From Dietzia timorensis (GTDB lineage Bacteria; Actinomycetota; Actinomycetes; Mycobacteriales; Mycobacteriaceae), in the NCBI RefSeq assembly GCF_020742175.1, contig NZ_DYXM01000253.1:1-10919 (forward strand): a DNA stretch of 10,919 nt, given 5' to 3'. Within the stretch, counting starts at the first letter, position 1; the number at the start of each line of letters is the position of its first letter. Under the pieces are notes generated by a model, which was not told where the DNA came from, ran no database searches, and was given only the letters and a program-made list of their open reading frames with translations. Position numbers and translations under genes: made by a program. Shown one piece after another: positions 1-6,072 of this stretch.

Positions 1-855
1 CGCGTGATGCTTGGTGACGACGGAATCCTCCGACGAGTACAGGAACTTACCGCTCACGGGTAGGAGCCCGTAGCCGCGAACCTGGGGCAGGCCCGCCGAC
101 TGGAGCAGCGACAAGGTCCAACCTCCGGCGCCGACGAAAACCCGCCGAGCGCGGATCGTGCCGACCACCTCCCCGTCCTGTGAAGAGCGAAGGGTTGCTC
201 GCCACGAGTGTGCTGCGTCCGACGTCAGACGTGTGACTTCCGTTCCGGTGAGGATGGTGGCCCCGCGCCGGATGGCTGAGTCAAACAGCTGGCGGGTCAG
301 TGTGCCGAAGTCCACGTCGTAGCCACCGGGATGCCATGTGGCCGCGATTGGACCGGCGGCGCGGCCCTCGGTGAGGAGTGGGGCCCATTCGGCAATGCGG
401 TCGCGGTCGATGCTGAACTCGAGATCTTCGAAGCCGGGAAGGCCGCGAAGCGCCGCGTGGCGTTTGCGGAGGAAGGTCGAGTCTTGTTCTCCGGTCACGA
501 AAGACATGTGCGGGACCGAGGTGAGGAAGCTGTCCAGCGACCCGAGAATGCCTTCTTTTGACCAGTGTTTCCAGGCGGCGAGGTTGTCGGCAAACTGGCG
601 GTTCATCGTCTCGGCCTTGCGGGTGTCGATCTCGCCGGTAGGGAGTTCGGGCGTGTAATTGAGCTCGCACAACCCGGCGTGGCCGGTGCCCGCGTTATGG
701 AATGCGGATGAAGATTCTGCGGCGAGTTCGTCGAGCCGTTCGATAACGGTGACGTGAAAGTCGGGCTCGCGGTCGAGAATCATGTGCACGGCGGTGGCGG
801 ACATGATGCCGCCACCGATGAGAAGGACGTCGGTCGAGCTTGATTGTGTATTCAC
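1..855 (-). CDS. mqo: Malate:quinone oxidoreductase, N-terminal 285 residues (cut by window edge)
   Basis: The enzyme oxidises L-malate to oxaloacetate at the inner face of the membrane and passes the electrons to quinone using FAD. It works beside or instead of soluble malate dehydrogenase in the TCA cycle. Reading the minus strand gives an open frame of 285 codons from GTG at 855 down to base 1, with no stop; the C-terminal part is outside the window (the family is usually near 500 residues). Residues 9-20 carry the FAD-binding DVLLIGGGIMSA stretch. Residues 54-69 read NAGTGHAGLCELNYTP, a signature typical of Mqo. Further conserved-looking pieces are the Trp-rich stretch near residue 95 and a late VGAGGW motif. 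The GTG start is chosen because GGAGG (860-864 on the plus strand as CCTCC) lies four bases upstream. It is divergent from the LysR-type gene, which may regulate it. Identity is strong. Confidence 0.93.
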   Translation of the reverse strand, partial: MNTQSSSTDVLLIGGGIMSATAVHMILDREPDFHVTVIERLDELAAESSSAFHNAGTGHAGLCELNYTPELPTGEIDTRKAETMNRQFADNLAAWKHWSKEGILGSLDSFLTSVPHMSFVTGEQDSTFLRKRHAALRGLPGFEDLEFSIDRDRIAEWAPLLTEGRAAGPIAATWHPGGYDVDFGTLTRQLFDSAIRRGATILTGTEVTRLTSDAAHSWRATLRSSQDGEVVGTIRARRVFVGAGGWTLSLLQSAGLPQVRGYGLLPVSGKFLYSSEDSVVTKHHA

Positions 856-859
856 GGTG

Positions 860-864
860 CCTCC
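860..864 (-). promoter_or_regulatory. Ribosome binding site of mqo
   Basis: On the minus strand GGAGG stands four bases before GTG (853-855). It supports the GTG as the mqo start, since no ATG in that frame lies between the site and the Rossmann glycine motif. Confidence 0.7.
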
Positions 865-912
865 GTCGAATGGGATCGCTTCTACGATGAGCCCGCGCAA
901 TTCATTCCGTCC

Positions 913-942
913 ATAGCGCTATCGGATAGATACAATCCGGAT
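913..942. promoter_or_regulatory. Cluster of overlapping palindromes between mqo and the LysR-type gene; candidate operator
   Basis: Three short perfect palindromes overlap or adjoin here: ATAGCGCTAT (913-922), CTATC-G-GATAG (919-929) and ATCCGGAT (935-942). LysR-type regulators usually bind dyads in the gap to a divergent target gene, so this is a natural operator candidate for both mqo and the regulator's own gene. The palindromes are seen directly; binding by the neighbouring protein is inferred. Confidence 0.4.
931..936 (+). promoter_or_regulatory. Possible -10 box giving a leaderless LysR-type mRNA
   Basis: TACAAT (931-936) matches the -10 consensus TATAAT at five of six positions and ends six bases before the ATG at 943, so transcription could begin at the A of the start codon. 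No Shine-Dalgarno sequence is visible before that ATG, which fits a leaderless message, common in Actinobacteria. The -35 region (about 907-913) is weak. Confidence 0.4.
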
Positions 943-1863
943 ATGGAACAGTTTCTATCCGCCGAGGCCGAGCAGCTTTTACCGCTTCTCGCCGCCTTCG
1001 ACGCGCTGGCGACGGAGGGCACGGTGACGGGTGCTGCCGCCGCGATGGGTGTACCGCAATCGTCGCTTTCTCGAAGGCTGCGGACGGTCGAAAGCGTGCT
1101 TGGTGTTCCACTGGTCCAACGGGTGGGCAGGGGAATCGAGCTCACGCCACAAGGGCGTGAGTTCCATGTCCGCACGCGCGGACTGCTTCGCTCCCTGGAC
1201 GAGACGATCGGAGCATTGTCCAGAGATGCTGATCCGGAGGAAGGGCTGGTCCGGTTCGGGTTCCCACTTTCGCTTTCGCCGCTCAGCGTTCCCGGAGTGC
1301 TGGCGGCGTTTCATTCCCGGTATCCCAAAATCCGCCTTCACGTCGTGCAGGGGTACGGAGAAGAACTTGTAAAACAGTTGCGCACCGGCCAACTCGACCT
1401 TGCGATCGTCATCCCTGCGTCCAACGAGGTGCCTACGTCGATTCTCGGCTACCAGTCGATCGACTGTTATGTATCGAAAACCCACCGCCTGGCGGGGAGA
1501 ACCTCGGTGTCGTTGAGCGAACTGAAGGATGAGACCTTCATCGCAAACCCGCGAAGCTATCATCTCCGGCGAATGATCGACATGTGGTGCAAAGACGCAG
1601 GTTTCGTGCCGAATGTCCCCTTCGAGATCACCGAGTTCGACACCATTCGAGCGCTGACTGCGCAGGGGCTCGGAGTTGCGCTGCTTCCGCCGCCGGAATC
1701 GGACATCTCCGGTCTTGTGAGGATTCCACTGCTGAGCAAGTGCACGAGAACTGTCGGTCTCAGCGCAGCGATCGACGAACCGACTATTCCGGTGCGAAGG
1801 CTCCATCACTTCCTATCGACGCACAGCGAGGCGCTCGGAGGCGCGATCGACGCAGCCCCGTAA
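943..1863 (+). CDS. LysR-type transcriptional regulator
   Basis: This is a DNA-binding regulator of 306 residues, a normal length for the LysR family. Residues about 15-60 form the winged helix-turn-helix: FDALATEGTVTGAAAAMGV, then PQSSLSRRLRTVESVLG and a wing ending ELTPQG. Residues about 90-300 form the periplasmic-binding-protein-like effector domain, with the typical GEELVKQLRTGQLDLAIV and TAQGLGVALLPP stretches. The frame is open upstream to a TTG at 844, but that start would lie inside mqo and add 33 residues not seen in the family, so the ATG at 943 is preferred. The gene is divergent from mqo, the usual layout for a LysR regulator and its target, and is followed 55 bp later by the semialdehyde dehydrogenase gene. 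GC content looks lower by eye than in the MMPL gene. The effector is not predictable from sequence. Confidence 0.9.
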   Translation: MEQFLSAEAEQLLPLLAAFDALATEGTVTGAAAAMGVPQSSLSRRLRTVESVLGVPLVQRVGRGIELTPQGREFHVRTRGLLRSLDETIGALSRDADPEEGLVRFGFPLSLSPLSVPGVLAAFHSRYPKIRLHVVQGYGEELVKQLRTGQLDLAIVIPASNEVPTSILGYQSIDCYVSKTHRLAGRTSVSLSELKDETFIANPRSYHLRRMIDMWCKDAGFVPNVPFEITEFDTIRALTAQGLGVALLPPPESDISGLVRIPLLSKCTRTVGLSAAIDEPTIPVRRLHHFLSTHSEALGGAIDAAP

Positions 1864-1889
1864 GAGCGATTCGAGCATGAAGGTCGTCA

Positions 1890-1896
1890 TATATAT
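1890..1896 (+). promoter_or_regulatory. Possible -10 region for the aldehyde dehydrogenase gene
   Basis: An AT-rich TATATAT tract lies 22 bases before the ATG at 1919, the only such tract in the 55-bp gap after the LysR-type gene. No good -35 is seen at 16-18 bp upstream, so read-through from the LysR-type gene is also possible. Confidence 0.25.
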
Positions 1897-1918
1897 CCAC
1901 GAAGCGTAGACAGGGGGC

Positions 1919-3325
1919 ATGAGCACTTTCGCAGTCAATAATCCCAGCACCGGACAGCAAGAAGGCAGCTTCGAGCGCATCAATGACTCGGATCGGGATG
2001 CGATTCTCGACCGCTCGGTCGCGGCCCAGCGGTCGTGGCAGAACACGAGCATCGAGGAGCGCGCGAACATCCTTCGCAAGACCGGTGATCTCTACGAAGA
2101 GAAAATCGACGAACTCGCCGACCACATCGGCCGCGAAATGGGAAAGCTCACTTCGTGGGCCAAGGGCGAGCTGCAGATTGTCGTGGGCATCTACCGCTGG
2201 TATGCCGACCACGCCGAAGAGCTTCTCGCTCCCGAGGAGCTCGAACCGCAGGGCGCGGAACGGTCGTACGTCGTCAAGGAGCCGCTCGGTCCTCTTCTCG
2301 GGATCATGCCGTGGAACTTCCCCTACTACCAGGTCGCCCGGTGGGCCGCCCCGAACCTGCTGCTCGGGAATTCGCTGGTCCTGAAGCACGCCGGCATCTG
2401 CCCGTTGTCCTCGCAGGCGTGTGAGGATCTACTCCGAGAGGCCGGGCTTCCGGAGGACGTGTTCCAGAACATCTATGCCTCGGGCTCGCAGATGGATCCG
2501 TTCGTCGCGGACAAGCGCATCAAGGGTGTCTCGCTCACCGGTTCGGAACAGGCCGGCGCGGCCGTGGCGAAGACTGCGGGCGAAAATTACAAAAAGTCCC
2601 TTCTCGAGCTCGGCGGGAACGACCCGTTCCTCGTGCTCGACGACGACAACCTTGAATGGGTACTCGAGAAGTTCGTGCAGATCCGCATGTACAACACGGG
2701 GCAGGCGTGCAACGCGCCAAAGCGTCTGATCGTGCAGTCCGAGTTCTACGACCGCACCGTCGAATACCTGGAAAAGAAGATCGCGGAGCTCACCGTCGGG
2801 GCGTACGACGATCCGGACGCTGACGTCGGCCCGCTCAGCTCGATCGGAGCGCGGGACGAAATCGTCGAGCGGCTCGACAAGGCCGCAAGCGAGGGCACGG
2901 CGAAAATCCGCGTGGGCGGCAAGAAAATCGATCGCGACGGCGCTTACATGGAGCCGACGCTGCTCACCGACGTCGATCCCTCGAAGGACGTCGGCTGCAA
3001 CGAGATATTCGGCCCCGTCGCCATCGTGTACAGCGCGGACAGCATCGACGAAGCCGTCCGCATCGCCAACGAGGAATCCGAGTACGGGCTGTCCAGCTCG
3101 GTGTGGTCCTCCGATGTCGGTAAGGCGCACGAGGTCGCGGCACGTCTTAAGGACGGTATGACCTTCGTCAACGAGCACGCGGTAACCGCGCCGGGGCTGC
3201 CGTTCGGCGGCGTCGGGCGTTCGGGCTACGGCCGTGAACTCGCTCGCTGGGGCGTCGGCGAGTTCGTCAACGACAAGCTCATTCGCATTTCGGATCAGTC
3301 GAGCGCCGGCGCTTCACCGGCCTAA
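1919..3325 (+). CDS. gabD: NAD(P)-dependent aldehyde dehydrogenase, GabD1-like succinate-semialdehyde dehydrogenase
   Basis: It is predicted to oxidise succinate semialdehyde to succinate with NAD(P)+, feeding GABA or 2-oxoglutarate-derived carbon into the TCA cycle in the cytoplasm. The 468-residue protein is a complete member of the aldehyde dehydrogenase superfamily. The oxyanion-hole Asn is N133 in MPWNFPYYQV, the general base is E230 in LELGGNDPF, and the nucleophile is C264 in NTGQACNAPKR. The cofactor-site LVLKHA and SLTGSEQAG motifs are present, as are the C-terminal EIFGPVA and PFGGVGRSGYGREL motifs. From memory, overall pattern and length resemble mycobacterial GabD1 (about 457 residues). 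The residues after the catalytic Cys (Asn-Ala-Pro) differ from the Ile/Thr-Ala-Ala common in characterised enzymes, so another semialdehyde is possible. The start ATG follows a G-rich AGGGGG site at close spacing. A strong hairpin follows the gene. Family is near certain; substrate is moderately likely. Confidence 0.88.
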   Translation: MSTFAVNNPSTGQQEGSFERINDSDRDAILDRSVAAQRSWQNTSIEERANILRKTGDLYEEKIDELADHIGREMGKLTSWAKGELQIVVGIYRWYADHAEELLAPEELEPQGAERSYVVKEPLGPLLGIMPWNFPYYQVARWAAPNLLLGNSLVLKHAGICPLSSQACEDLLREAGLPEDVFQNIYASGSQMDPFVADKRIKGVSLTGSEQAGAAVAKTAGENYKKSLLELGGNDPFLVLDDDNLEWVLEKFVQIRMYNTGQACNAPKRLIVQSEFYDRTVEYLEKKIAELTVGAYDDPDADVGPLSSIGARDEIVERLDKAASEGTAKIRVGGKKIDRDGAYMEPTLLTDVDPSKDVGCNEIFGPVAIVYSADSIDEAVRIANEESEYGLSSSVWSSDVGKAHEVAARLKDGMTFVNEHAVTAPGLPFGGVGRSGYGRELARWGVGEFVNDKLIRISDQSSAGASPA

Positions 3326-3344
3326 GGCCTCGATTTCTTAAAGG

Positions 3345-3372
3345 GGGAGCGGCGCGAGCGCGCGCCGCTCCC
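3345..3372 (+). terminator. Hairpin terminator after the aldehyde dehydrogenase gene
   Basis: GGGAGCGGCGCG (3345-3356) pairs perfectly over 12 bp with CGCGCCGCTCCC (3361-3372) across the four-base loop AGCG. The tail is only ACTTT, so the T-run is weak, as is common in high-GC Actinobacteria. It begins 19 bases after the stop codon and separates the dehydrogenase from the secreted-protein genes. Confidence 0.8.
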
Positions 3373-3520
3373 ACTTTCAGCTGTCGTGGGGGCTTTAGGC
3401 ATGACGCAATAAACGGCTCGACACAGCGCGTTGACGTTCTCGACGAGCAACTGGTGGGGAAGAGAGAGTCAGCTGTGACAGGTGGGACGTTAAGGCGATA
3501 AACGCAGTTACACGCCGGAA

Positions 3521-3538
3521 AACTTAATTAACTAAGTT
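3521..3538. repeat. AT-rich inverted repeat just upstream of the secreted-protein promoter
   Basis: AACTTA (3521-3526) and TAAGTT (3533-3538) form a perfect 6-bp inverted repeat around ATTAAC. It stands out in a GC-rich region and ends four bases before the TTGACA box at 3543. It could be an operator or an activating AT-rich element; no specific regulator is recognised. Confidence 0.4.
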
Positions 3539-3542
3539 GGTG

Positions 3543-3575
3543 TTGACACTCTAGTGTGATCCAGGTCATTATATT
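3543..3575 (+). promoter_or_regulatory. Promoter of the secreted-protein gene pair
   Basis: A perfect -35 consensus TTGACA is at 3543-3548. The -10 candidate CATTAT (3567-3572) follows after 18 bp, within the AT-rich stretch CATTATATT. This is the best sigma-70-type promoter in the window. It would start transcription near 3579 and leave a leader of about 40 bases before the ATG at 3618. Confidence 0.65.
3555..3570. promoter_or_regulatory. Possible CRP/GlxR-like binding site inside the promoter
   Basis: TGTGA (3555-3559), six bases, then TCATT (3566-3570) resembles the CRP-family pattern TGTGA-N6-TCACA, with eight of ten half-site positions matching. GlxR is the corynebacterial member of this family. 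The site overlaps the spacer and the -10 box, a position where binding would be expected to repress. This is pattern matching only; chance hits are common. Confidence 0.3.
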
Positions 3576-3605
3576 GAGCCGGCAGTGACGCGCTGGCATG
3601 TGTGC

Positions 3606-3611
3606 AAGGAG
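3606..3611 (+). promoter_or_regulatory. Ribosome binding site deciding the start of the first secreted protein
   Basis: AAGGAG stands six bases before the ATG at 3618. The frame stays open to a GTG at 3585, but that longer form would add 11 residues containing a Cys in front of the signal peptide and has no such site, so 3618 is chosen. Confidence 0.8.
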
Positions 3612-3617
3612 ACGCAC

Positions 3618-5120
3618 ATGGTGAGGGGAATCAAGCGGACCGGGGCGATCGTCGGCAGCGCGGCATTAGCGGCGACCATCGCCCTCGGGCTCGGCGCGGG
3701 AACTGCCCAAGCGCAAGCCGCGGGTACGGGCGCAAAGAGCGGCCTGTCGTTCGTTCGAGGGCTCGACAAATCCACCGTCAAGGTCGGCGACGTGGTCGAG
3801 GTGACCACGACTCTCAAAAGAGACAACGCCAATTGGTGGCTCGTCCACTGGGTGAAGGACATGCACCCGACGTGTTTCGATTACGTCGACGGATCGGCCA
3901 CCTGGACGGTATCGGGAAAGACCTACACGCAGGCGACCAAGCCCAATGAAGTGACCGTCACCGACGACGCGGTGCAGATCAACCCGCCAGCGGCAAACTC
4001 CTGGGAGCCGCCGGTCGTGATGAAGTCGCGCTACACCGTGAACTGCGGTCCGGGAACGTTCAGTTCAGGCGGCTTCGAGTGGGTAACGACTAATGGAATT
4101 GACGGGCACGGCGTGTTCCGCGAGGCCGGCCCGAAGATCACGGTGCAGAAGGGAACGTCCTCGGTATCGCTAGGCACCATCGGCTCCGCTCAGACCGGGG
4201 CGAGCAAGGCGCTTAACCTGTTTACCTCCGGCGTGCCGGACGGCGAGACGGTCGGTATCTACGACGGTCAGACCGAGATCGGCCAGGCCACCGTCACCGG
4301 CGGGCAGGCGACCTACCAGTGGACCCCGAGCGCCGCGGGAGCGCACTCGATCTCCGCCCGCTACGCCGGAAACACGAAGATCGCCCCCTCGAATTCCCAG
4401 GCCCAAACCGTGCAGGTAACCCAGTCGGCGGAGGCTTCCAGCACGACGCTCGACGCGATCTCCGATGCACAGGTCGATAAGCAAACCCTGCTTCGCGCGA
4501 GCGTGGCTCCCGCCGCGGCAGGGTCGACCGTCACATTCAAGGTCGACAATGTCGTAGTCGGCGAGTCGCCCGTGGTCGACGGCGTCGCCACATACGGCTG
4601 GACGCCCAGCACGACGGGAACGAAGACAGTGGTGGCCGAATACTCCGGCGGCGGAAATATCGCCTCCTCGGTCTCGGAAGCGCAGAGTGTCGCCGTCGGC
4701 GAGGCAGACCCGACCATCACCCAGACGAGTACCGCCGTGACCGCTCCCGCCACGGCGAAGACCGACTCCGCCGTCACACTTTCCGCGCAGGTGACCGGCG
4801 GGACCGAGGGCACCACGGTGACCTTCAAGTCGGGTGCGACGGTGATCGGCCAGGGCACCGTGGACGCATCAGGTGTCGCGACACTCGAATGGAAGCCCAC
4901 CGCACCGGGTCGCGTGCTGATCACAGCGGAATACGCCGGTGATACGACAACGGCTGCATCCGCAGGTACGGCCGCCATCGACATCGAAGAGCCGACCGCC
5001 CCGGCCGATCCCAACGATCCGGGTGAGCCGGGCGGCGGAAGCCTTCCGGGAGGAAGCTTGTCCGGAAAGAACTCCGCGGCCGGCAGCCTCGGCTCGGTCG
5101 GCGAAATGCTCGGTAGCTAA
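3618..5120 (+). CDS. Secreted protein with a novel N-terminal domain and three bacterial Ig-like repeats
   Basis: This 500-residue protein is exported by Sec and is probably part of the cell surface or envelope. Residues 1-34 are a signal peptide: VRGIKR, a hydrophobic Ala/Leu/Ile core, and Ala-X-Ala sites near residues 30-34 (TAQAQA). Residues about 43-178 form a domain I cannot name, with KDMHPTCFDYV and YTVNCGPG; these two Cys are the only ones in the mature chain and may form a disulfide. It is homologous to the main domain of the next gene. Three Ig-like repeats follow (about 181-265, 275-360 and 370-455), each with a TVTFK/ETVGIY strand, a W-x-P (QWTPS, GWTPS, EWKPT) turn and a YAG or YSG motif, as in the Big_3-type families. 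Residues 456-487 are rich in Pro, Asp and Gly, and the end is Gly/Ser-rich (GSLGSVGEMLGS). There is no LPxTG motif or C-terminal membrane anchor. An adhesive or structural surface role is plausible; no enzyme motif is seen. Confidence 0.88.
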   Translation: MVRGIKRTGAIVGSAALAATIALGLGAGTAQAQAAGTGAKSGLSFVRGLDKSTVKVGDVVEVTTTLKRDNANWWLVHWVKDMHPTCFDYVDGSATWTVSGKTYTQATKPNEVTVTDDAVQINPPAANSWEPPVVMKSRYTVNCGPGTFSSGGFEWVTTNGIDGHGVFREAGPKITVQKGTSSVSLGTIGSAQTGASKALNLFTSGVPDGETVGIYDGQTEIGQATVTGGQATYQWTPSAAGAHSISARYAGNTKIAPSNSQAQTVQVTQSAEASSTTLDAISDAQVDKQTLLRASVAPAAAGSTVTFKVDNVVVGESPVVDGVATYGWTPSTTGTKTVVAEYSGGGNIASSVSEAQSVAVGEADPTITQTSTAVTAPATAKTDSAVTLSAQVTGGTEGTTVTFKSGATVIGQGTVDASGVATLEWKPTAPGRVLITAEYAGDTTTAASAGTAAIDIEEPTAPADPNDPGEPGGGSLPGGSLSGKNSAAGSLGSVGEMLGS

Positions 5121-5133
5121 GCAGCAGCTCAAC

Positions 5134-5156
5134 CCGGGCGACGAGACAACGCCCGG
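5134..5156 (+). other. Intercistronic hairpin between the two secreted-protein genes
   Basis: CCGGGCG (5134-5140) pairs perfectly with CGCCCGG (5150-5156) around a nine-base loop. It begins 14 bases after the first stop and is not followed by a T-run. It could protect the upstream mRNA end or partly terminate, setting the ratio of the two proteins. The 68-bp gap and the lack of a clear promoter before 5189 suggest co-transcription. Confidence 0.5.
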
Positions 5157-5188
5157 ATCCACATCATCCCCAGGAAGAAAGAAGACAC

Positions 5189-5938
5189 ATGCCCACCCAC
5201 TCCAGTATCCGCGCAGCGTTGGCCACGGCAGCAGCCGCATCATTCGTGGCGGGCGCCGCGATCGTCGGTCCTTCGGCGGCAGTCGCGTCCGCAGAAACGA
5301 ACACCGCGAACTGCGCGACATCCCAGACAAAGACGTACAAATGGCCTGGCAGCGCAGGCTTGGAGTACAAGCTGACCAAGGAGGTCGTGGGCAGCGCGAA
5401 GGTCGCCCCGGGCGGCACGGTCACCTACCGTACGACGGTCTCGGGGGGAGGGGCGCTGGTCTCAGAGATCATGGACGTTCACCCCGCCGGCTTCGAGCTC
5501 AAGGAGGCGCGCGAAAGCGTGTGGAAGCTCGTCGGCGGCCAGAAATGGACGACGGTCACCGACAAGGTACTGAAGGACGCGAATACGAATTCGGTGTCGC
5601 GATCTGGCGCCGGCTGGACCACTGTGGGCGGATCATTCGTGGCGCTCGAGACGACATACAAGGTGCCCGATGACGCGGTCCCCGGGGAGGTCTATGACTC
5701 AGGAGCTTCGTTTACCACGGTGCTCATCGACGGCAAAAAGACCGCAAACCCCATCGGCACCTGCGTGACAATTCGCGAGCCTAACGCGGTCGAGACCGTG
5801 ACCGGCAGCCTCGACGACGCCGGGCTGGGCTCCCTGACGAGCGGATCGACCCAGCTGGGCGGCATTTCCAGCGATCCGTCCGGGTTCGTCTCCGATGTCA
5901 TCAACGGCGTCGACGTCTCCAAGCTCATGGACAGCTGA
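5189..5938 (+). CDS. Second secreted protein, paralogous to the N-terminal domain of its neighbour
   Basis: This 249-residue protein has a clear Sec signal peptide: a short charged start, an Ala-rich core and the site ASA-ETN, giving cleavage after residue 35. The mature part has two Cys (NCATSQ near 40 and GTCVTI near 192). Its central 150 residues line up with the N-terminal domain of the upstream protein: a VAPGGTVTYRTTV strand against VKVGDVVEVTTTL, IMDVHPAGFEL against VKDMHPTCFDY, a Trp-then-Gly strand, VALETTYKV against VVMKSRYTV, and PGEVYDSGASFTTVLIDGK against PGTFSSGGFEWVTTNGIDG. It lacks the Ig-like repeats. The last 45 residues are rich in Gly and Ser (GSLDDAGLGSLTSGS) and end in a short amphipathic stretch, with no sortase motif. 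The start follows a purine-rich AGGAAGAAAGAAG tract. Function is unknown; with its neighbour it probably forms a surface pair. Confidence 0.87.
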   Translation: MPTHSSIRAALATAAAASFVAGAAIVGPSAAVASAETNTANCATSQTKTYKWPGSAGLEYKLTKEVVGSAKVAPGGTVTYRTTVSGGGALVSEIMDVHPAGFELKEARESVWKLVGGQKWTTVTDKVLKDANTNSVSRSGAGWTTVGGSFVALETTYKVPDDAVPGEVYDSGASFTTVLIDGKKTANPIGTCVTIREPNAVETVTGSLDDAGLGSLTSGSTQLGGISSDPSGFVSDVINGVDVSKLMDS

Positions 5939-5951
5939 TCCTCGCAACACT

Positions 5952-5968
5952 CGACCGCGCTCCGGTCG
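5952..5968 (+). terminator. First of two hairpins after the secreted-protein pair
   Basis: CGACCG (5952-5957) pairs with CGGTCG (5963-5968) around the five-base loop CGCTC. It starts 14 bases after the stop codon and is followed by CCCTCTT. It may act together with the longer hairpin at 5978-6008. Confidence 0.45.
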
Positions 5969-5977
5969 GCCCTCTTC

Positions 5978-6008
5978 GTGCCCCCGCATCGCCTCGGTGC
6001 GGGGGCAC
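5978..6008 (+). terminator. Strong hairpin terminator after the secreted-protein pair
   Basis: GTGCCCCCGCA (5978-5988) pairs perfectly over 11 bp with TGCGGGGGCAC (5998-6008) around a nine-base loop. There is no T-run behind it. Its place between the second secreted protein and the next gene, with a second hairpin before it, supports termination of the bicistronic unit here. Confidence 0.7.
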
Positions 6009-6072
6009 AGTTGTGCACGCGAGAGTGCCGGCGCCGATACGCTGAAACGCGACAGAAAAACGGCGCTGCGCG

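Noticed and set aside
844..942. N-terminal extension of the LysR-type protein from a TTG start at 844
   Set aside because: It would begin inside mqo, lacks a ribosome site and adds 33 residues before the normal start of the helix-turn-helix domain.
3406..3504. Near-direct repeat GC(A/G)ATAAACG at 3406-3415 and 3495-3504
   Set aside because: Only two ten-base copies with one mismatch, 89 bp apart, with no promoter or dyad linked to them.
4158..4985. The three Ig-like repeats as a recent DNA-level tandem repeat
   Set aside because: The repeats are similar at protein level only; the nucleotide sequences have diverged, so this is an old domain duplication and not an unstable repeat.
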